The notes below the pieces were generated by a model. The model was not told where the DNA came from and ran no database searches. It saw only the letters and a program-made list of their open reading frames with translations. The position numbers and the translations under genes are program-made. From a virus, in the IMG/VR virus record IMGVR_UViG_3300035182_000325, positions 1 to 57,305 of that record: 57,305 nucleotides of DNA; one strand, 5' to 3'. Positions 32,264-39,988 of this stretch are shown one piece after another. Every line of letters starts with the position of its first letter. The first letter of the stretch is position 1.

Positions 32264-32477
32264 GTTCAGTGGTTAGAGTATTCTGGGTCAACATGAATTG
32301 CATCATGGTTTGGGATAGCATCGTATGAGACACTGAAGCCCCTGCCATGAACATAGCTCTCATCTCCTTAATAGCCGGAGGAAGGAGCTGTTCCACATCG
32401 TACTGTGAGATTAAGTATCGTTGGAATTCAGTCTCTAAAAGTAAGGAACCGATAATTGGATCATCTTGGGCTGGCAT
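32160..32477 (-). CDS. hypothetical protein, 105 aa
   Basis: MPAQDDPIIGSLLLETEFQR with Met-rich helices in the middle (MRAMFMAGASVSHTMLSQTM). It adjoins the next gene at 32477 with a one-base overlap. No family was recognised. Confidence 0.55.
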   Translation of the reverse strand: MPAQDDPIIGSLLLETEFQRYLISQYDVEQLLPPAIKEMRAMFMAGASVSHTMLSQTMMQFMLTQNTLTTELENFVKGVNGDTGTTPASDESDLILPERSPIIIP

Positions 32478-32704
32478 TACTGTTCTCTTTCATAGGATTT
32501 AATTAACTCTTTCAGCATCCGAACATGACGATTATGTTCAATCTCTCGGAGTAGTGCTAATGCTTCTAGCTCCTTAATTCTCTCTTTTAACTTAACCTCT
32601 CTTTCCTTTGTTGCTAAGTACCTTGTCTGATAGTACTTCTCTGACTTGATCGTTGCCCTAAGCTCCTTTAACTTAGTCTTGTACCATTGTATCGTAAAGT
32701 TCAT
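32477..32704 (-). CDS. small basic coiled-coil protein, 75 aa
   Basis: Nearly the whole protein is a charged amphipathic helix (KEREVKLKERIKELEALALL). It overlaps its neighbours at both ends, typical of tightly packed phage small genes. Function unknown. Confidence 0.5.
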   Translation of the reverse strand: MNFTIQWYKTKLKELRATIKSEKYYQTRYLATKEREVKLKERIKELEALALLREIEHNRHVRMLKELIKSYEREQ

Positions 32705-32915
32705 CAGCGTCTCCGTTGAGTTGGTCTACGATACTTGGATCAGTCCCGTAATATTTAGCTCTATCCTTTGTTGCTGTAGCAAAAGCAGTAAGGCAAGCAC
32801 ACATATATTTGGCAAGGATAAAATCAGGAGTGTTCGATTCCCTCTCAACGCTGTGAGCGTTAACCAATCTCTCTAGTTGCTGGATAAATGTCGGTTTTTC
32901 TTGTTGTTCAGGCAT
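32673..32915 (-). CDS. conserved small phage protein with SNTPDFILA motif, 80 aa
   Basis: FIQQLERLVNAHSVERESNT followed by PDFILAKYMCACLTAFATA and a KDRAKYYG end. This pattern recurs in small proteins of unrelated phages, from actinophages to others, and has no assigned function. It overlaps the next gene by 32 bases. Confidence 0.65.
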   Translation of the reverse strand: MPEQQEKPTFIQQLERLVNAHSVERESNTPDFILAKYMCACLTAFATATKDRAKYYGTDPSIVDQLNGDADELYDTMVQD

Positions 32916-33135
32916 AGTACTCTTGGACCCTTCTTTCTACTTCATTAGCTGGAATTGGAAACAACGCATAAACGGTAATCTCAATCGGAGTATTGAACTT
33001 TCGATGAGTAAACTTGTGTTGTCTATAGTACTCAACACCTCCTATTATCTTATGCTCTAAATGAGGTTTATCTTCACTGATGTTAATGATCTTCCCATCT
33101 AGTGATCCTCCTATGAACAGTCTAGGTAACTGCAT
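32908..33135 (-). CDS. conserved small phage protein, 75 aa
   Basis: LFIGGSLDGKIINI at the N-terminus, a central YYRQH and TPIEITVYALFP strand, and a helical end (ANEVERRVQEYY). The pattern is common among small phage proteins of unknown function that sit beside the SNTPDF family, as here. Confidence 0.55.
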   Translation of the reverse strand: MQLPRLFIGGSLDGKIINISEDKPHLEHKIIGGVEYYRQHKFTHRKFNTPIEITVYALFPIPANEVERRVQEYYA

Positions 33136-33380
33136 TAGTACCTCTTTCCTGAACTAATATAAACGGGAAGGTAAATTACATGCTGTTGTCTAAGCTGGTA
33201 GTAGTAAGCATTCTGTCTTACTCTTTCCCAACGTAGCTTCCTCTCATACTCCTTCTGTAAGTAAGCGTCAGAAGACCGTATCTTCCTAGCAGCATCGATA
33301 AGCCTCTGTTCATGGGGAAGGGTTCCATACGTAGTACTCACAAGTCCCATGAACAATAAGAGAGTTAATAAATTTCTCAT
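33135..33380 (-). CDS. small exported protein, 81 aa
   Basis: A signal peptide (MRNLLTLLLFMGLVSTTYG) is followed by a basic, Tyr-rich helix (YLQKEYERKLRWERVRQNAY). The mature part is about 60 residues. Its exported nature suggests an envelope role such as superinfection exclusion. Its start touches the next gene's stop at 33135. Confidence 0.5.
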   Translation of the reverse strand: MRNLLTLLLFMGLVSTTYGTLPHEQRLIDAARKIRSSDAYLQKEYERKLRWERVRQNAYYYQLRQQHVIYLPVYISSGKRY

Positions 33381-33435
33381 AATTTAGTTTCCTAGTATTA
33401 CTGGAGGGGAGAGATTACTGCTTTGGTTTAGCGAT

Positions 33436-33759
33436 CTATTCGTAGGTCGTAACTACTTCTGTTGCTATTTTATTCAACTGTTTCCGATCTTCAATATGAT
33501 CCTTAATCAAGTCCTTCGGAATCTCCAAACAGTCCCGAGGATGTTGTTCGTCACTATCGTACCAATCGAGGATAGGTGCTAGCATAGTGCTCTCATAGTC
33601 AGAGAGGAGTGTGTTATAGTCCTTATCAGCTTGATCGAACCTCCTCTCCCAGTCCCGAGCTTTGAGTTTCCAGTTGTCTATCCGATCAGTAAGGATTGAA
33701 GCCCAAACTCCCATTATCAATCCGAAGAACACATAAATGACTGACACTATCGATTCCAT
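33436..33759 (-). CDS. membrane-anchored coiled-coil protein, 107 aa
   Basis: One N-terminal membrane segment (VSVIYVFFGLIMGVWASIL) precedes a charged helical domain (LKARDWERRFDQADKDYNTL). It is the first gene after a strong promoter at 33801-33829, so it probably leads the operon that runs towards terminase. Function unknown; spanin-like or signalling roles are both possible. Confidence 0.55.
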   Translation of the reverse strand: MESIVSVIYVFFGLIMGVWASILTDRIDNWKLKARDWERRFDQADKDYNTLLSDYESTMLAPILDWYDSDEQHPRDCLEIPKDLIKDHIEDRKQLNKIATEVVTTYE

Positions 33760-33800
33760 AACACGCTCCTACAAAATGAGACTCGAACAACATTCCCCGA

Positions 33801-33829
33801 ATCCTACACTTTAGAGTTCGACAAGTCAA
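33801..33829 (-). promoter_or_regulatory. sigma70-like promoter, TTGACT-N17-TAGGAT
   Basis: On the minus strand, TTGACT (33829-33824), a 17-base spacer and TAGGAT (33806-33801). It drives the genes from 33759 towards terminase. The 16-base motif CAAAATGAGACTCGAA (33772-33787), also found at 39256-39271, covers the early transcribed region. Confidence 0.65.
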
Positions 33830-33864
33830 TAGGTAGAATTCGATAACCTTTCTGAGAATCCTAT

Positions 33865-34401
33865 TTACCTGGAAGGAGTATTCTTTCCTCTATATTTTCT
33901 AGCCCGAGCTTTGTTCTTATCGAAGTCTAACCATCGGCAATTAGAAGGGGTGTATCCTTTTTCAGGTTTAATTCTATCGATGGATTCATTAGGCTGAGGG
34001 AGGCCCATATCAGCTAAGAAGTTTACGAATGAAGTTCTCCATCGTTTACAGACAGTGATACCGAGTGCTCCATATCCTTTGTAACTTCTACACTTGGAGT
34101 TGTGGCAACGATGAACCATATCTCTCCACGCTGAATACACTTTAGTATTTGCGTAGCCGTGAAAGGTTAATTTGTTTCCAGGTTGGACTCCTCTTCGGTG
34201 TTCCTTAGCCAAACATCCACAAGATTGGGTAGCTCCAGATTTAAGGTTGTTTCGAATAACTGTTGCTTCCTTACCACAGTCACATTTACAGAGCCAGTAG
34301 AAATAGTTCTTTTTTGACTTACCACGCACTTCGGTATGAGACAGACGTAGGACGACCAAACGCCCGTAACGAATGCCAACAAGGTTAGTAACTGGTTTCA
34401 T
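33865..34401 (-). CDS. free-standing HNH-like homing endonuclease with zinc-binding N-terminus, 178 aa
   Basis: The N-terminus has the repeated-Cys DNA-binding element GIRYGRLVVLRL, WLCKCDCGKE and TQSCGC, typical of phage free-standing endonucleases. It is followed by the variant HNH region YSAWRDMVHRCHN, YGALGITVCKRW, DRIKPEKGYTPSNCRW. Such genes are mobile and often lie near conserved operons. It has its own promoter (34442-34470) and sits at the edge of a gene-free region. Confidence 0.8.
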   Translation of the reverse strand: MKPVTNLVGIRYGRLVVLRLSHTEVRGKSKKNYFYWLCKCDCGKEATVIRNNLKSGATQSCGCLAKEHRRGVQPGNKLTFHGYANTKVYSAWRDMVHRCHNSKCRSYKGYGALGITVCKRWRTSFVNFLADMGLPQPNESIDRIKPEKGYTPSNCRWLDFDKNKARARKYRGKNTPSR

Positions 34402-34441
34402 TCAAAGGTCCTTTCAAAAGAGTGTTGAGTAGTATAAGTAT

Positions 34442-34470
34442 ATCTTACCAAGCTCATAAAAAATTTGCAA
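34442..34470 (-). promoter_or_regulatory. sigma70-like promoter, TTGCAA-N17-TAAGAT
   Basis: On the minus strand, TTGCAA (34470-34465), 17 bases, then TAAGAT (34447-34442), about 45 bases upstream of the endonuclease ATG at 34401. GCTACAATACG just upstream (near 34480) resembles the -10 region of the promoter at 56953-56981. Confidence 0.6.
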
Positions 34471-35204
34471 GGGCCGTATTGTAGCTAGGGTATCCCCGCC
34501 CTAAGAGTACTCAATAACATATATCAGTATTTTAGCTTAATAAAGTAATACAGTATTAAGGTAGAGGAGGGGTATCGTATATTAGAAGATAGAACGGTTG
34601 TTTATTAGTCGGGGAGAGAATCATTAAAAGACTCCTAGCAGGGATTCCCCACTACCCTCCCCGGTCCCACTCTACAGCATCACACGATCAGAACACATTG
34701 TCGTACCATGATTGGACTACACTACCCGTACTCGGGTACTCAGATGCGGCCATATGCTATGACCATCAATACCCGTACTCCGATCATAACAAGCATCTAC
34801 ATCTAGTACGCTGAGGGAGGGGATACACATATATAATACATACGTACATACGTACATACATGCATACATACATATTAATATATAATACATGACCAGTGAG
34901 GAACGGGGATATAGATCGCTTGGAGCAAAGCGAACAAGGAATGAGTACATCAGTATCATAGAGAGCGGGGATTAGATCATCATAGTGATAAGAGCATGAG
35001 AGGCTTGGGGAGCGGGGCCTATGATGATAATGGGAATGTTGTGAGCTGTGGGGAAACTCATACCTCAATACACCCCACACCTATTTTTACTCTCGCGAAC
35101 TACCCCACACCTATTTTTACTCATCCCCACATACTGTTATATATTATTGTATATTCCTCCTCACTACTTATTCTCACTAGGTTTATTGACGATATCAATT
35201 GATA
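34471..35204. other. gene-free region with repeats
   Basis: No convincing coding frame is seen in about 700 bases on either strand. It holds a GTAC/CATA-type tetranucleotide stretch (34838-34873) bracketed by two TATAATACAT copies, a 21-base perfect direct repeat (35072-35092 and 35102-35122), two TACCCGTACTC copies (near 34725 and 34770) and several GCGGGG or ACGGGG runs. It may be a replication origin, a recombination-prone junction or remnant sequence. The neighbouring accessory cassette begins at its right edge. Confidence 0.5.
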
Positions 35205-35206
35205 CG

Positions 35207-35231
35207 AAAAAACCCTAGCTATTAACTAGGG
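35207..35231 (-). terminator. intrinsic terminator of the accessory cassette
   Basis: On the minus strand CCCTAG-TTAATAG-CTAGGG is followed directly by TTTTTT. It lies 35 bases after the stop of the last cassette gene. Confidence 0.75.
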
Positions 35232-35265
35232 CTGAAAATGGGAACGGATACATAGGAGTAGGATT

Positions 35266-35577
35266 CTAGCTATCCAGCAGGGCTTGGTTATGGTAGCTCA
35301 CTGTTCCCGATGGTACACCTTCAACCTCGAACGGAGCACCATACACATTACGCCACCTGCGAACAAAGCCCTTCAGGCAAGTGTAGCTACCCCACTCCGA
35401 TACAAAGTAGCACCCATTATCAAACTGAATTACAAGCTTTGCTTCGTTGTAGCCGTCGAATAGAATCCGACCAACGCAAAGCTTGGTTATCAGGTGGTTC
35501 GAAACATACCTGCGAATTCCAGCTAGGTTTCTAGACCGCTGGACAATTTTCCCATTAGCATCTTTGACTACTTCCAT
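35266..35577 (-). CDS. conserved-looking small phage protein, 103 aa
   Basis: SRNLAGIRRYVSNHLITKL, then LVIQFDNGCYFVSEWGSYTC and a helical FVRRWRNVYG. This layout (an R-N-L-x-G-I helix, a strand with F-x-N-G and an aromatic strand) recurs in small proteins of many environmental phages, without assigned role. Last gene of the cassette. Confidence 0.55.
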   Translation of the reverse strand: MEVVKDANGKIVQRSRNLAGIRRYVSNHLITKLCVGRILFDGYNEAKLVIQFDNGCYFVSEWGSYTCLKGFVRRWRNVYGAPFEVEGVPSGTVSYHNQALLDS

Positions 35578-35613
35578 AATGTACGCTCCGCAAATGTTTA
35601 GAATGAATTAGGA

Positions 35614-35952
35614 TCAGCCTACGAATAACACGCTAGTACTTATACGCCGATAGAGGGGTGTGTCTTTGAACCGCGTAGGATCGATTTTGACACGCTCTAC
35701 CGCAATCCAGTCTAGATATCCGAATTGCAGCTTAGAGCGGTTTACAGGGCAGCCTAGGGCTTTGCAGAGGGTTTTAGCACTATCGCCCACAGCCACCCAG
35801 TAGCCCCTAGTGCCGAATAGTACTACTGGGGGGATTCTGAATGGTGGAAGGATACTCAACACCGCCCCTTCCCTCGGGACCGGAACGAATGGGAATGGGA
35901 TTAGGCCACCCCCATTCGTTCCAGTGTGATCGTCGGAATTAATTAGCGACAC
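35614..35952 (-). CDS. hypothetical protein, about 112 aa
   Basis: The longer open frame to 36102 overlaps the upstream gene. A GTG at 35950-35952 is the likely start, just before that gene's stop. The product is Pro- and Gly-rich first (GGGLIPFPFVPVPREGAV), then has a WVAVGDSAKTLCKALGCPV segment and a basic end. Not recognised. Confidence 0.4.
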   Translation of the reverse strand: MSLINSDDHTGTNGGGLIPFPFVPVPREGAVLSILPPFRIPPVVLFGTRGYWVAVGDSAKTLCKALGCPVNRSKLQFGYLDWIAVERVKIDPTRFKDTPLYRRISTSVLFVG

Positions 35953-36607
35953 TTTGAACCCCAGCGATTGGAGATTCGCGTTCCTTGTAAGTGATGAAGC
36001 AAACGATACATGAGCCACTAGGTCGCAGTTCGATAGTATCTTCCCACTCAGTCCTGAGGCATCGTCCGGTAATACCAATGGCCGATTTTGCCTTACGTAC
36101 AATTTGGGTTCGTGATGAACCCCCCGGAACCTGGATTACTTCCCGACGAACCCATGAATAGTTGGCCTCACCTCCATAGGTGTCCGTAAGCTCTACGTCA
36201 TAGGTCTCTACCCCAGCGTATCGTTTCTGAAGATCACGAACCCTACGCTTAACGTAGGTTGTGATCTTACGATACTCTGAGTCACCTGGATGAATGATCC
36301 GATTCGGTTGGAGGTTGCATACTACGGTACGCCGCCCATTAGAATCAAATGAGCACTCCAAGCCCCAGTAGGCTCTTTTGTATGACACTGATAGATATAA
36401 CGGCTTCCCTCCAATCATTCGAGTGTAGGTGTGGTGGGCGTAGGGCTCCGATTCCTGGTAGCCCTTCCCGATTCGTGTGGTGTGCGAGTATGAGAACCCC
36501 AGCAGCGTTATCAGGTGATGATATAGGTTGCTTCCGTGGACGATGCAATAACCTTGACCGCTGGAATTTGGATTCTCAATTTTCATGTGATCGACGATGG
36601 TAACCAT
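35939..36607 (-). CDS. hypothetical protein, 222 aa
   Basis: AGGA precedes the start at 36607. The sequence has many aromatic and basic residues (SVSYKRAYWGLECSFDSNGR), a QKRYAGVETYDVELTDTYGG middle and a basic C-terminus. It could bind nucleic acid. No family was recognised. It belongs to the 35.2-38.8 kb cassette. Confidence 0.5.
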   Translation of the reverse strand: MVTIVDHMKIENPNSSGQGYCIVHGSNLYHHLITLLGFSYSHTTRIGKGYQESEPYAHHTYTRMIGGKPLYLSVSYKRAYWGLECSFDSNGRRTVVCNLQPNRIIHPGDSEYRKITTYVKRRVRDLQKRYAGVETYDVELTDTYGGEANYSWVRREVIQVPGGSSRTQIVRKAKSAIGITGRCLRTEWEDTIELRPSGSCIVCFITYKERESPIAGVQSVAN

Positions 36608-36651
36608 GTTTGCGTTCCTGTATTTCTGGGAGGGATGTGTGATCGCTGGAA

Positions 36652-38286
36652 TTAATCAGCGGCATGTTCTATCGCCAATTGGAGGTCAGTAGGTAAACCC
36701 AGTTGAGCCGCAATGCTGAATACCTCTTCCCTAGGGATACGATGACAGCCCACTACTAGGCAGTCAAGGCTCGTATTATCTTCTGGGTGAAATGAATACG
36801 CACCCCATTGACGAGGAAGTTTGTCGGCTGAGAGTTCCCCATTCAAGTACCGTACCAATCGTGACCATACTGCCCTAGCGAACTTGATCGGAATATCGCA
36901 ACCTCGATTTGATTGGACCGTATCATTTTTAATCCTGAGAAGATACCCAACATCATAGGGTAGAGTTCCTACGTAGCTTCCTAGCCGCCAAGCAGCTATC
37001 TTTTCGGCGTTGTCAAGCTTGGCTTGTGCAATTCCTAGTGCTCGTTTCTCTTCCCGTTCTCGCGAATCTTCCACTTGGACGATTTTCGCGATTCGGGAAG
37101 CCTCTTCGACGTATGGGCGATAGAGAGTGCTGAAGAGTTTGCTGAGAGTTTCAGATAGTCTAAGATTCTCGATTGTCCGATCGTTGTAACCGCATGCCCA
37201 CTGGGTCGGCAAAGCCTCAAACTGATCGCGGAGATTATCGGCCAATACGTTTACCTGCAATTGGAAGTGCTCCGCCACCAATTCAGGATGAGCTAGCACA
37301 CTGATCGCTGAGGAGATTCTATTACGAACCCACCAACTTAGATTCTGGTCTTGCGGAGTGTACTCTGATACTCTTCCTTCAATCAATACTTTGCATGCCA
37401 AGTATTCTTGCAGGTACGATTCGGAAGTGAAGCAGGTCTGGATGAACTTTAACCCGTCATAAGCGGAATCGATTAGTTCATTAATTGTGGGGTAGCCTTT
37501 AATCGATTCAATATCGTCAGGTCTGATCGCGAATAGGTCGCGGGTTTGGCAATCGTTGAACAGAGTCTTAACATCTGGACCGAATTCAAGGAGAGTACTG
37601 GCGGTGACCGATTCATACTGACTGATCGGACAATGAGACTCAGTACCGATGAGCCATTGGAAGAGGTTGTAACCTAGGCGATATTGATCCCGGCGAGTTT
37701 GTTTAGTCTTGAGTGCTGTGGCAATACGCTTAGCAGTCTCTTTTTTCTTTAGGTCGTCAGCGAATAGTGCTTCCACTGGATTCGATTCCGAAGCGTTTGC
37801 GTGCTGTGTTAACACCTGCTTCCAGAACTTGTTCAAGTACTTCTTAGCGGTTTTGAAATGGGCTAGATAATCACGTAGGAAGCCTATAGCGTAGTTCATC
37901 CGCAATCGCGGTTGATATATTTTGTCCTTCAGTGTAGCGTATGCTGCGGATCGGATGTTGCCCTGAAGATATTCCAGGTTTTGCATATGCGAGGTTTTGC
38001 AGTCTGGACCTACATTTGGGACTCTGATGATTGTCCCAAAGGCGGATCGCGAAGCCCATGTTAGTTGTTTGGATGTAGTGACAGAGTAAGTATAGGAGTC
38101 TAACAGAAAGAAACGGTCTGCATGTTTTTTGGCAATGCGAGTTCGGTACGAATATAGGTTACCGTTATCGTCTCTGCTGCAATTGGAAGACTCATAAGCT
38201 TCGGACTTGCGAGCATTGTCGCGGTCGATGGTGCGTGAGTGTGCCCAGTTGTGAATGACAGTTTCAGTGTTTGATTGGCGAGGCAT
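36652..38286 (-). CDS. large cassette protein, 544 aa, unknown
   Basis: The N-terminal 90 residues (TETVIHNWAHSRTIDR; NGNLYSYRTRIAKK; YTYSVTTSKQLTWASRS) match a pattern I associate with unannotated proteins of environmental phages. The rest is helical (FLRDYLAHFKTAKKYLNKFW; YNLFQWLIG; WWVRNRISSAISVLAHPEL). No nuclease, ATPase or membrane motif is seen. It is the main product of the operator-controlled cassette. Confidence 0.55.
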   Translation of the reverse strand: MPRQSNTETVIHNWAHSRTIDRDNARKSEAYESSNCSRDDNGNLYSYRTRIAKKHADRFFLLDSYTYSVTTSKQLTWASRSAFGTIIRVPNVGPDCKTSHMQNLEYLQGNIRSAAYATLKDKIYQPRLRMNYAIGFLRDYLAHFKTAKKYLNKFWKQVLTQHANASESNPVEALFADDLKKKETAKRIATALKTKQTRRDQYRLGYNLFQWLIGTESHCPISQYESVTASTLLEFGPDVKTLFNDCQTRDLFAIRPDDIESIKGYPTINELIDSAYDGLKFIQTCFTSESYLQEYLACKVLIEGRVSEYTPQDQNLSWWVRNRISSAISVLAHPELVAEHFQLQVNVLADNLRDQFEALPTQWACGYNDRTIENLRLSETLSKLFSTLYRPYVEEASRIAKIVQVEDSREREEKRALGIAQAKLDNAEKIAAWRLGSYVGTLPYDVGYLLRIKNDTVQSNRGCDIPIKFARAVWSRLVRYLNGELSADKLPRQWGAYSFHPEDNTSLDCLVVGCHRIPREEVFSIAAQLGLPTDLQLAIEHAAD

Positions 38287-38354
38287 GGTATTAACTTTCA
38301 GAATGGATGAAACGAAAACGGAATTGCGAAGTGTGATCGGCGAAACAGGAACGA

Positions 38355-38789
38355 TTAAGCGTCAAAGTGAGTAAACGGGGTTTGTTCGATGAACAATTCA
38401 GGGTTTGCATCGATCGCGAATCGGTCACCAAAGATCGACCGATAGGCGGATGATACTTTGAGGATACGCAGTAACTCAGTATCGGATAATCGGAACCAGT
38501 AGCGGAGTTTATCACAATCGGAACTGAGGAGTAGCATAGGGGATGTTTTGGTGACACGCTTTACCCAACGCTGAATGAGTGATCGTAGGGTGTGATCGTA
38601 TCGACGTTGATCGGATCTACATTCTGACGATGCGAGCAATTGAGCCTGCAAATTCTTATATTCAAGCTCGCGACTGTGAATTGCCCAACGACATTCTAGA
38701 CCTAGTGTGAGCTTGACACATGCGGATAGTGTAGACTCGGTGGTGGTTTGCCATTGGCCATTGGAATCGAGGACTGATACTGTAAACAT
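38355..38789 (-). CDS. hypothetical protein, 144 aa
   Basis: Start placed at MFTVSVLDSNGQWQTTTEST, preceded by AAAGGATCACACA. The longer frame begins with TTG over the leader. The middle is helical and basic (RSLIQRWVKRVTKT) and the end has a LSDTELLRILKVSSAYRSIF helix. It is the first gene after the cassette promoter. Function unknown; regulator of its own operator is one possibility. Confidence 0.5.
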   Translation of the reverse strand: MFTVSVLDSNGQWQTTTESTLSACVKLTLGLECRWAIHSRELEYKNLQAQLLASSECRSDQRRYDHTLRSLIQRWVKRVTKTSPMLLLSSDCDKLRYWFRLSDTELLRILKVSSAYRSIFGDRFAIDANPELFIEQTPFTHFDA

Positions 38790-38828
38790 TGTGTGATCCT
38801 TTGAACTGGGTGCGAGCAACTATGAAAC

Positions 38829-38847
38829 CGATTACTGATAGTAATCG
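38829..38847. promoter_or_regulatory. operator-like palindrome CGATTAC-N5-GTAATCG
   Basis: A perfect 7-bp inverted repeat with a 5-base centre overlaps the -10 box (38844-38849) and start region of the cassette promoter. A protein bound here would block RNA polymerase. Confidence 0.55.
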
Positions 38848-38872
38848 TATCGTCCAGCAGAATTCCAGTCAA
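38844..38872 (-). promoter_or_regulatory. sigma70-like promoter, TTGACT-N17-TACGAT
   Basis: On the minus strand, TTGACT (38872-38867), 17 bases, TACGAT (38849-38844). It lies 55 bases upstream of the ATG at 38789 and drives the five-gene cassette down to the terminator at 35207. Confidence 0.7.
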
Positions 38873-39255
38873 GTAGGGATTCTCTAGAAATTTTCAGAAT
38901 TCGCAAAACTCAACAAAACGCTAGAGAATTCGTTGTTAGAAAAGATTCTGAGTATTACTGAACACTTAGTATTCAAACCAGTTAGGGGAGAAATGGTCCA
39001 AATAGTTAAAGGAGTCTGATCTAGCCAAGTGAGCAACCGGGGTCGGGGGATGTGAGCGTAACAATCAACTATACCGAGTACGGGGCTCCTGGTCCAGAAC
39101 AAGTAGATGCTCCGGGACGGGGGCACGTCTCAGGTGCAAATTATTGTTTAAGTACGGGGAGGTGCGATCCGGTGTAGTGCGTTGTTCTGATGCAAGTTGG
39201 GGACAGCGGACGGGGAGCACAAAGCTTATTGATATTGATTCTCAGTATCAATTCT

Positions 39256-39271
39256 CAAAATGAGACTCGAA
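39256..39271. repeat. CAAAATGAGACTCGAA, second copy at 33772-33787
   Basis: Identical over 16 bases in two non-coding regions, each close to a transcription start area. The other copy lies between promoter and gene at 33.8 kb. A shared regulator site is the simplest reading. Confidence 0.5.
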
Positions 39272-39298
39272 AAAATTTTCTCTATATAACGGCAAAAA

Positions 39299-39347
39299 AT
39301 TTGAATTCTAAAAACGGATTTTGGAATCGGCTAAAATGCTGGAAAGT
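39299..39347. repeat. 49-bp conserved intergenic element, copy A
   Basis: It matches 44082-44130 with identical spacing. The first 27 bases (ATTTGAATTCT...GGATTTT) differ at two positions, the next 10 are variable, and the last 12 (ATGCTGGAAAGT) differ at one. Conserved ends with a variable centre suggest a protein or polymerase recognition site. Confidence 0.6.
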
Positions 39348-39481
39348 GCTACCCCACCCCCCTTGTATTTCTGGAGGGAAGGGAGTAACGATCAGCCCTA
39401 GATTGTGGGGCTTGATTGGAATAGAATGTAAGCTCTTGGGGAAAGAGTAGAATTAATTAACGATTAAGGGAGAATAGAATC

Positions 39482-39895
39482 ATGGCTGCATTAACGGGCA
39501 TTACTGGAGTTAGACCATTTGCGAATACATCGATTGTGCCTAAAGCAATCTATGGTGAAACGATTGGTTTTGGTAAGGCTATTTATTTAGACCCTGCCAC
39601 AAATTTATGGATGCTTGCGGATTCGAATTTATCCGTGTTAGCTGCTGGAGCTAAAGGTATCTCTATGACACCTGGAGTGCTCAACAGCTATGGTATCATC
39701 GCTACAAGTGGTGATATCTTCCTTGTAGGGGCTGCTGGAGTTGTCTCTACCACTTACTTTGCTGGTCCTACTCCAGGTGACCTAATCCCTGAAGCAGATA
39801 GGACCACTGGGGAATGGCTGACTCGTATGATGACCTGCATTGCAGCGAGTACATTCAGGATCAACATTGAGGCTGTTGGGGTGCAAAAACCTTAG
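39482..39895 (+). CDS. capsid-decoration-like protein, 137 aa, lone plus-strand gene
   Basis: A strong ribosome site (AAGGGAGAATAGAATC) precedes the ATG. The protein is beta-rich and Gly/Ala-rich: YGETIGFGKAIYLDPATNLW, AKGISMTPG, GIIATSGDIFLVG, IPEADRTTGEWLT. It resembles the small trimeric DUF2190-like capsid-surface proteins seen in many phages. It is transcribed opposite to the rest of the genome and has its own terminator, so its timing or level is probably controlled separately. A moron-like acquisition is possible. Confidence 0.55.
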   Translation: MAALTGITGVRPFANTSIVPKAIYGETIGFGKAIYLDPATNLWMLADSNLSVLAAGAKGISMTPGVLNSYGIIATSGDIFLVGAAGVVSTTYFAGPTPGDLIPEADRTTGEWLTRMMTCIAASTFRINIEAVGVQKP

Positions 39896-39930
39896 TGTGT
39901 TCGGTGGATTTTATTAACTCAATCAACGAA

Positions 39931-39959
39931 AAAACCCCAGTCTCATCAACTGGGGTTTT
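39931..39959. terminator. bidirectional intrinsic terminator
   Basis: AAAACCCCAGT pairs with ACTGGGGTTTT over 11 bp with a 7-base loop. T-runs lie on both sides, so it can stop the plus-strand gene at 39482-39895 and the minus-strand operon ending at 39989. Confidence 0.85.
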
Positions 39960-39988
39960 ATTTTGGTTATTCAGTAGGTGATACTGAG

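Larger units (their letters stand above)
38873..39481. other. gene-free region between divergent units
   Basis: About 600 bases without a convincing gene. It holds recurring AGTACGGGG and ACGGGG motifs shared with the 34.5-35.1 kb region, an inverted pair TTGATA / TATCAA (about 39230-39252), the 16-base motif shared with 33772-33787, and one copy of the 49-bp element (39299-39347). No strong plus-strand promoter for the gene at 39482 was found by eye. Confidence 0.5.

Noticed and set aside
34717-35202. Three open frames in the gene-free region
   Set aside because: They run through microsatellite-like and repeat DNA, lack ribosome sites and have composition set by the repeats (runs of Tyr, Cys and Met).
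38884-39126. Minus-strand open frame next to the cassette promoter
   Set aside because: Its end reaches the promoter area, it lacks a ribosome site and its residues look random.
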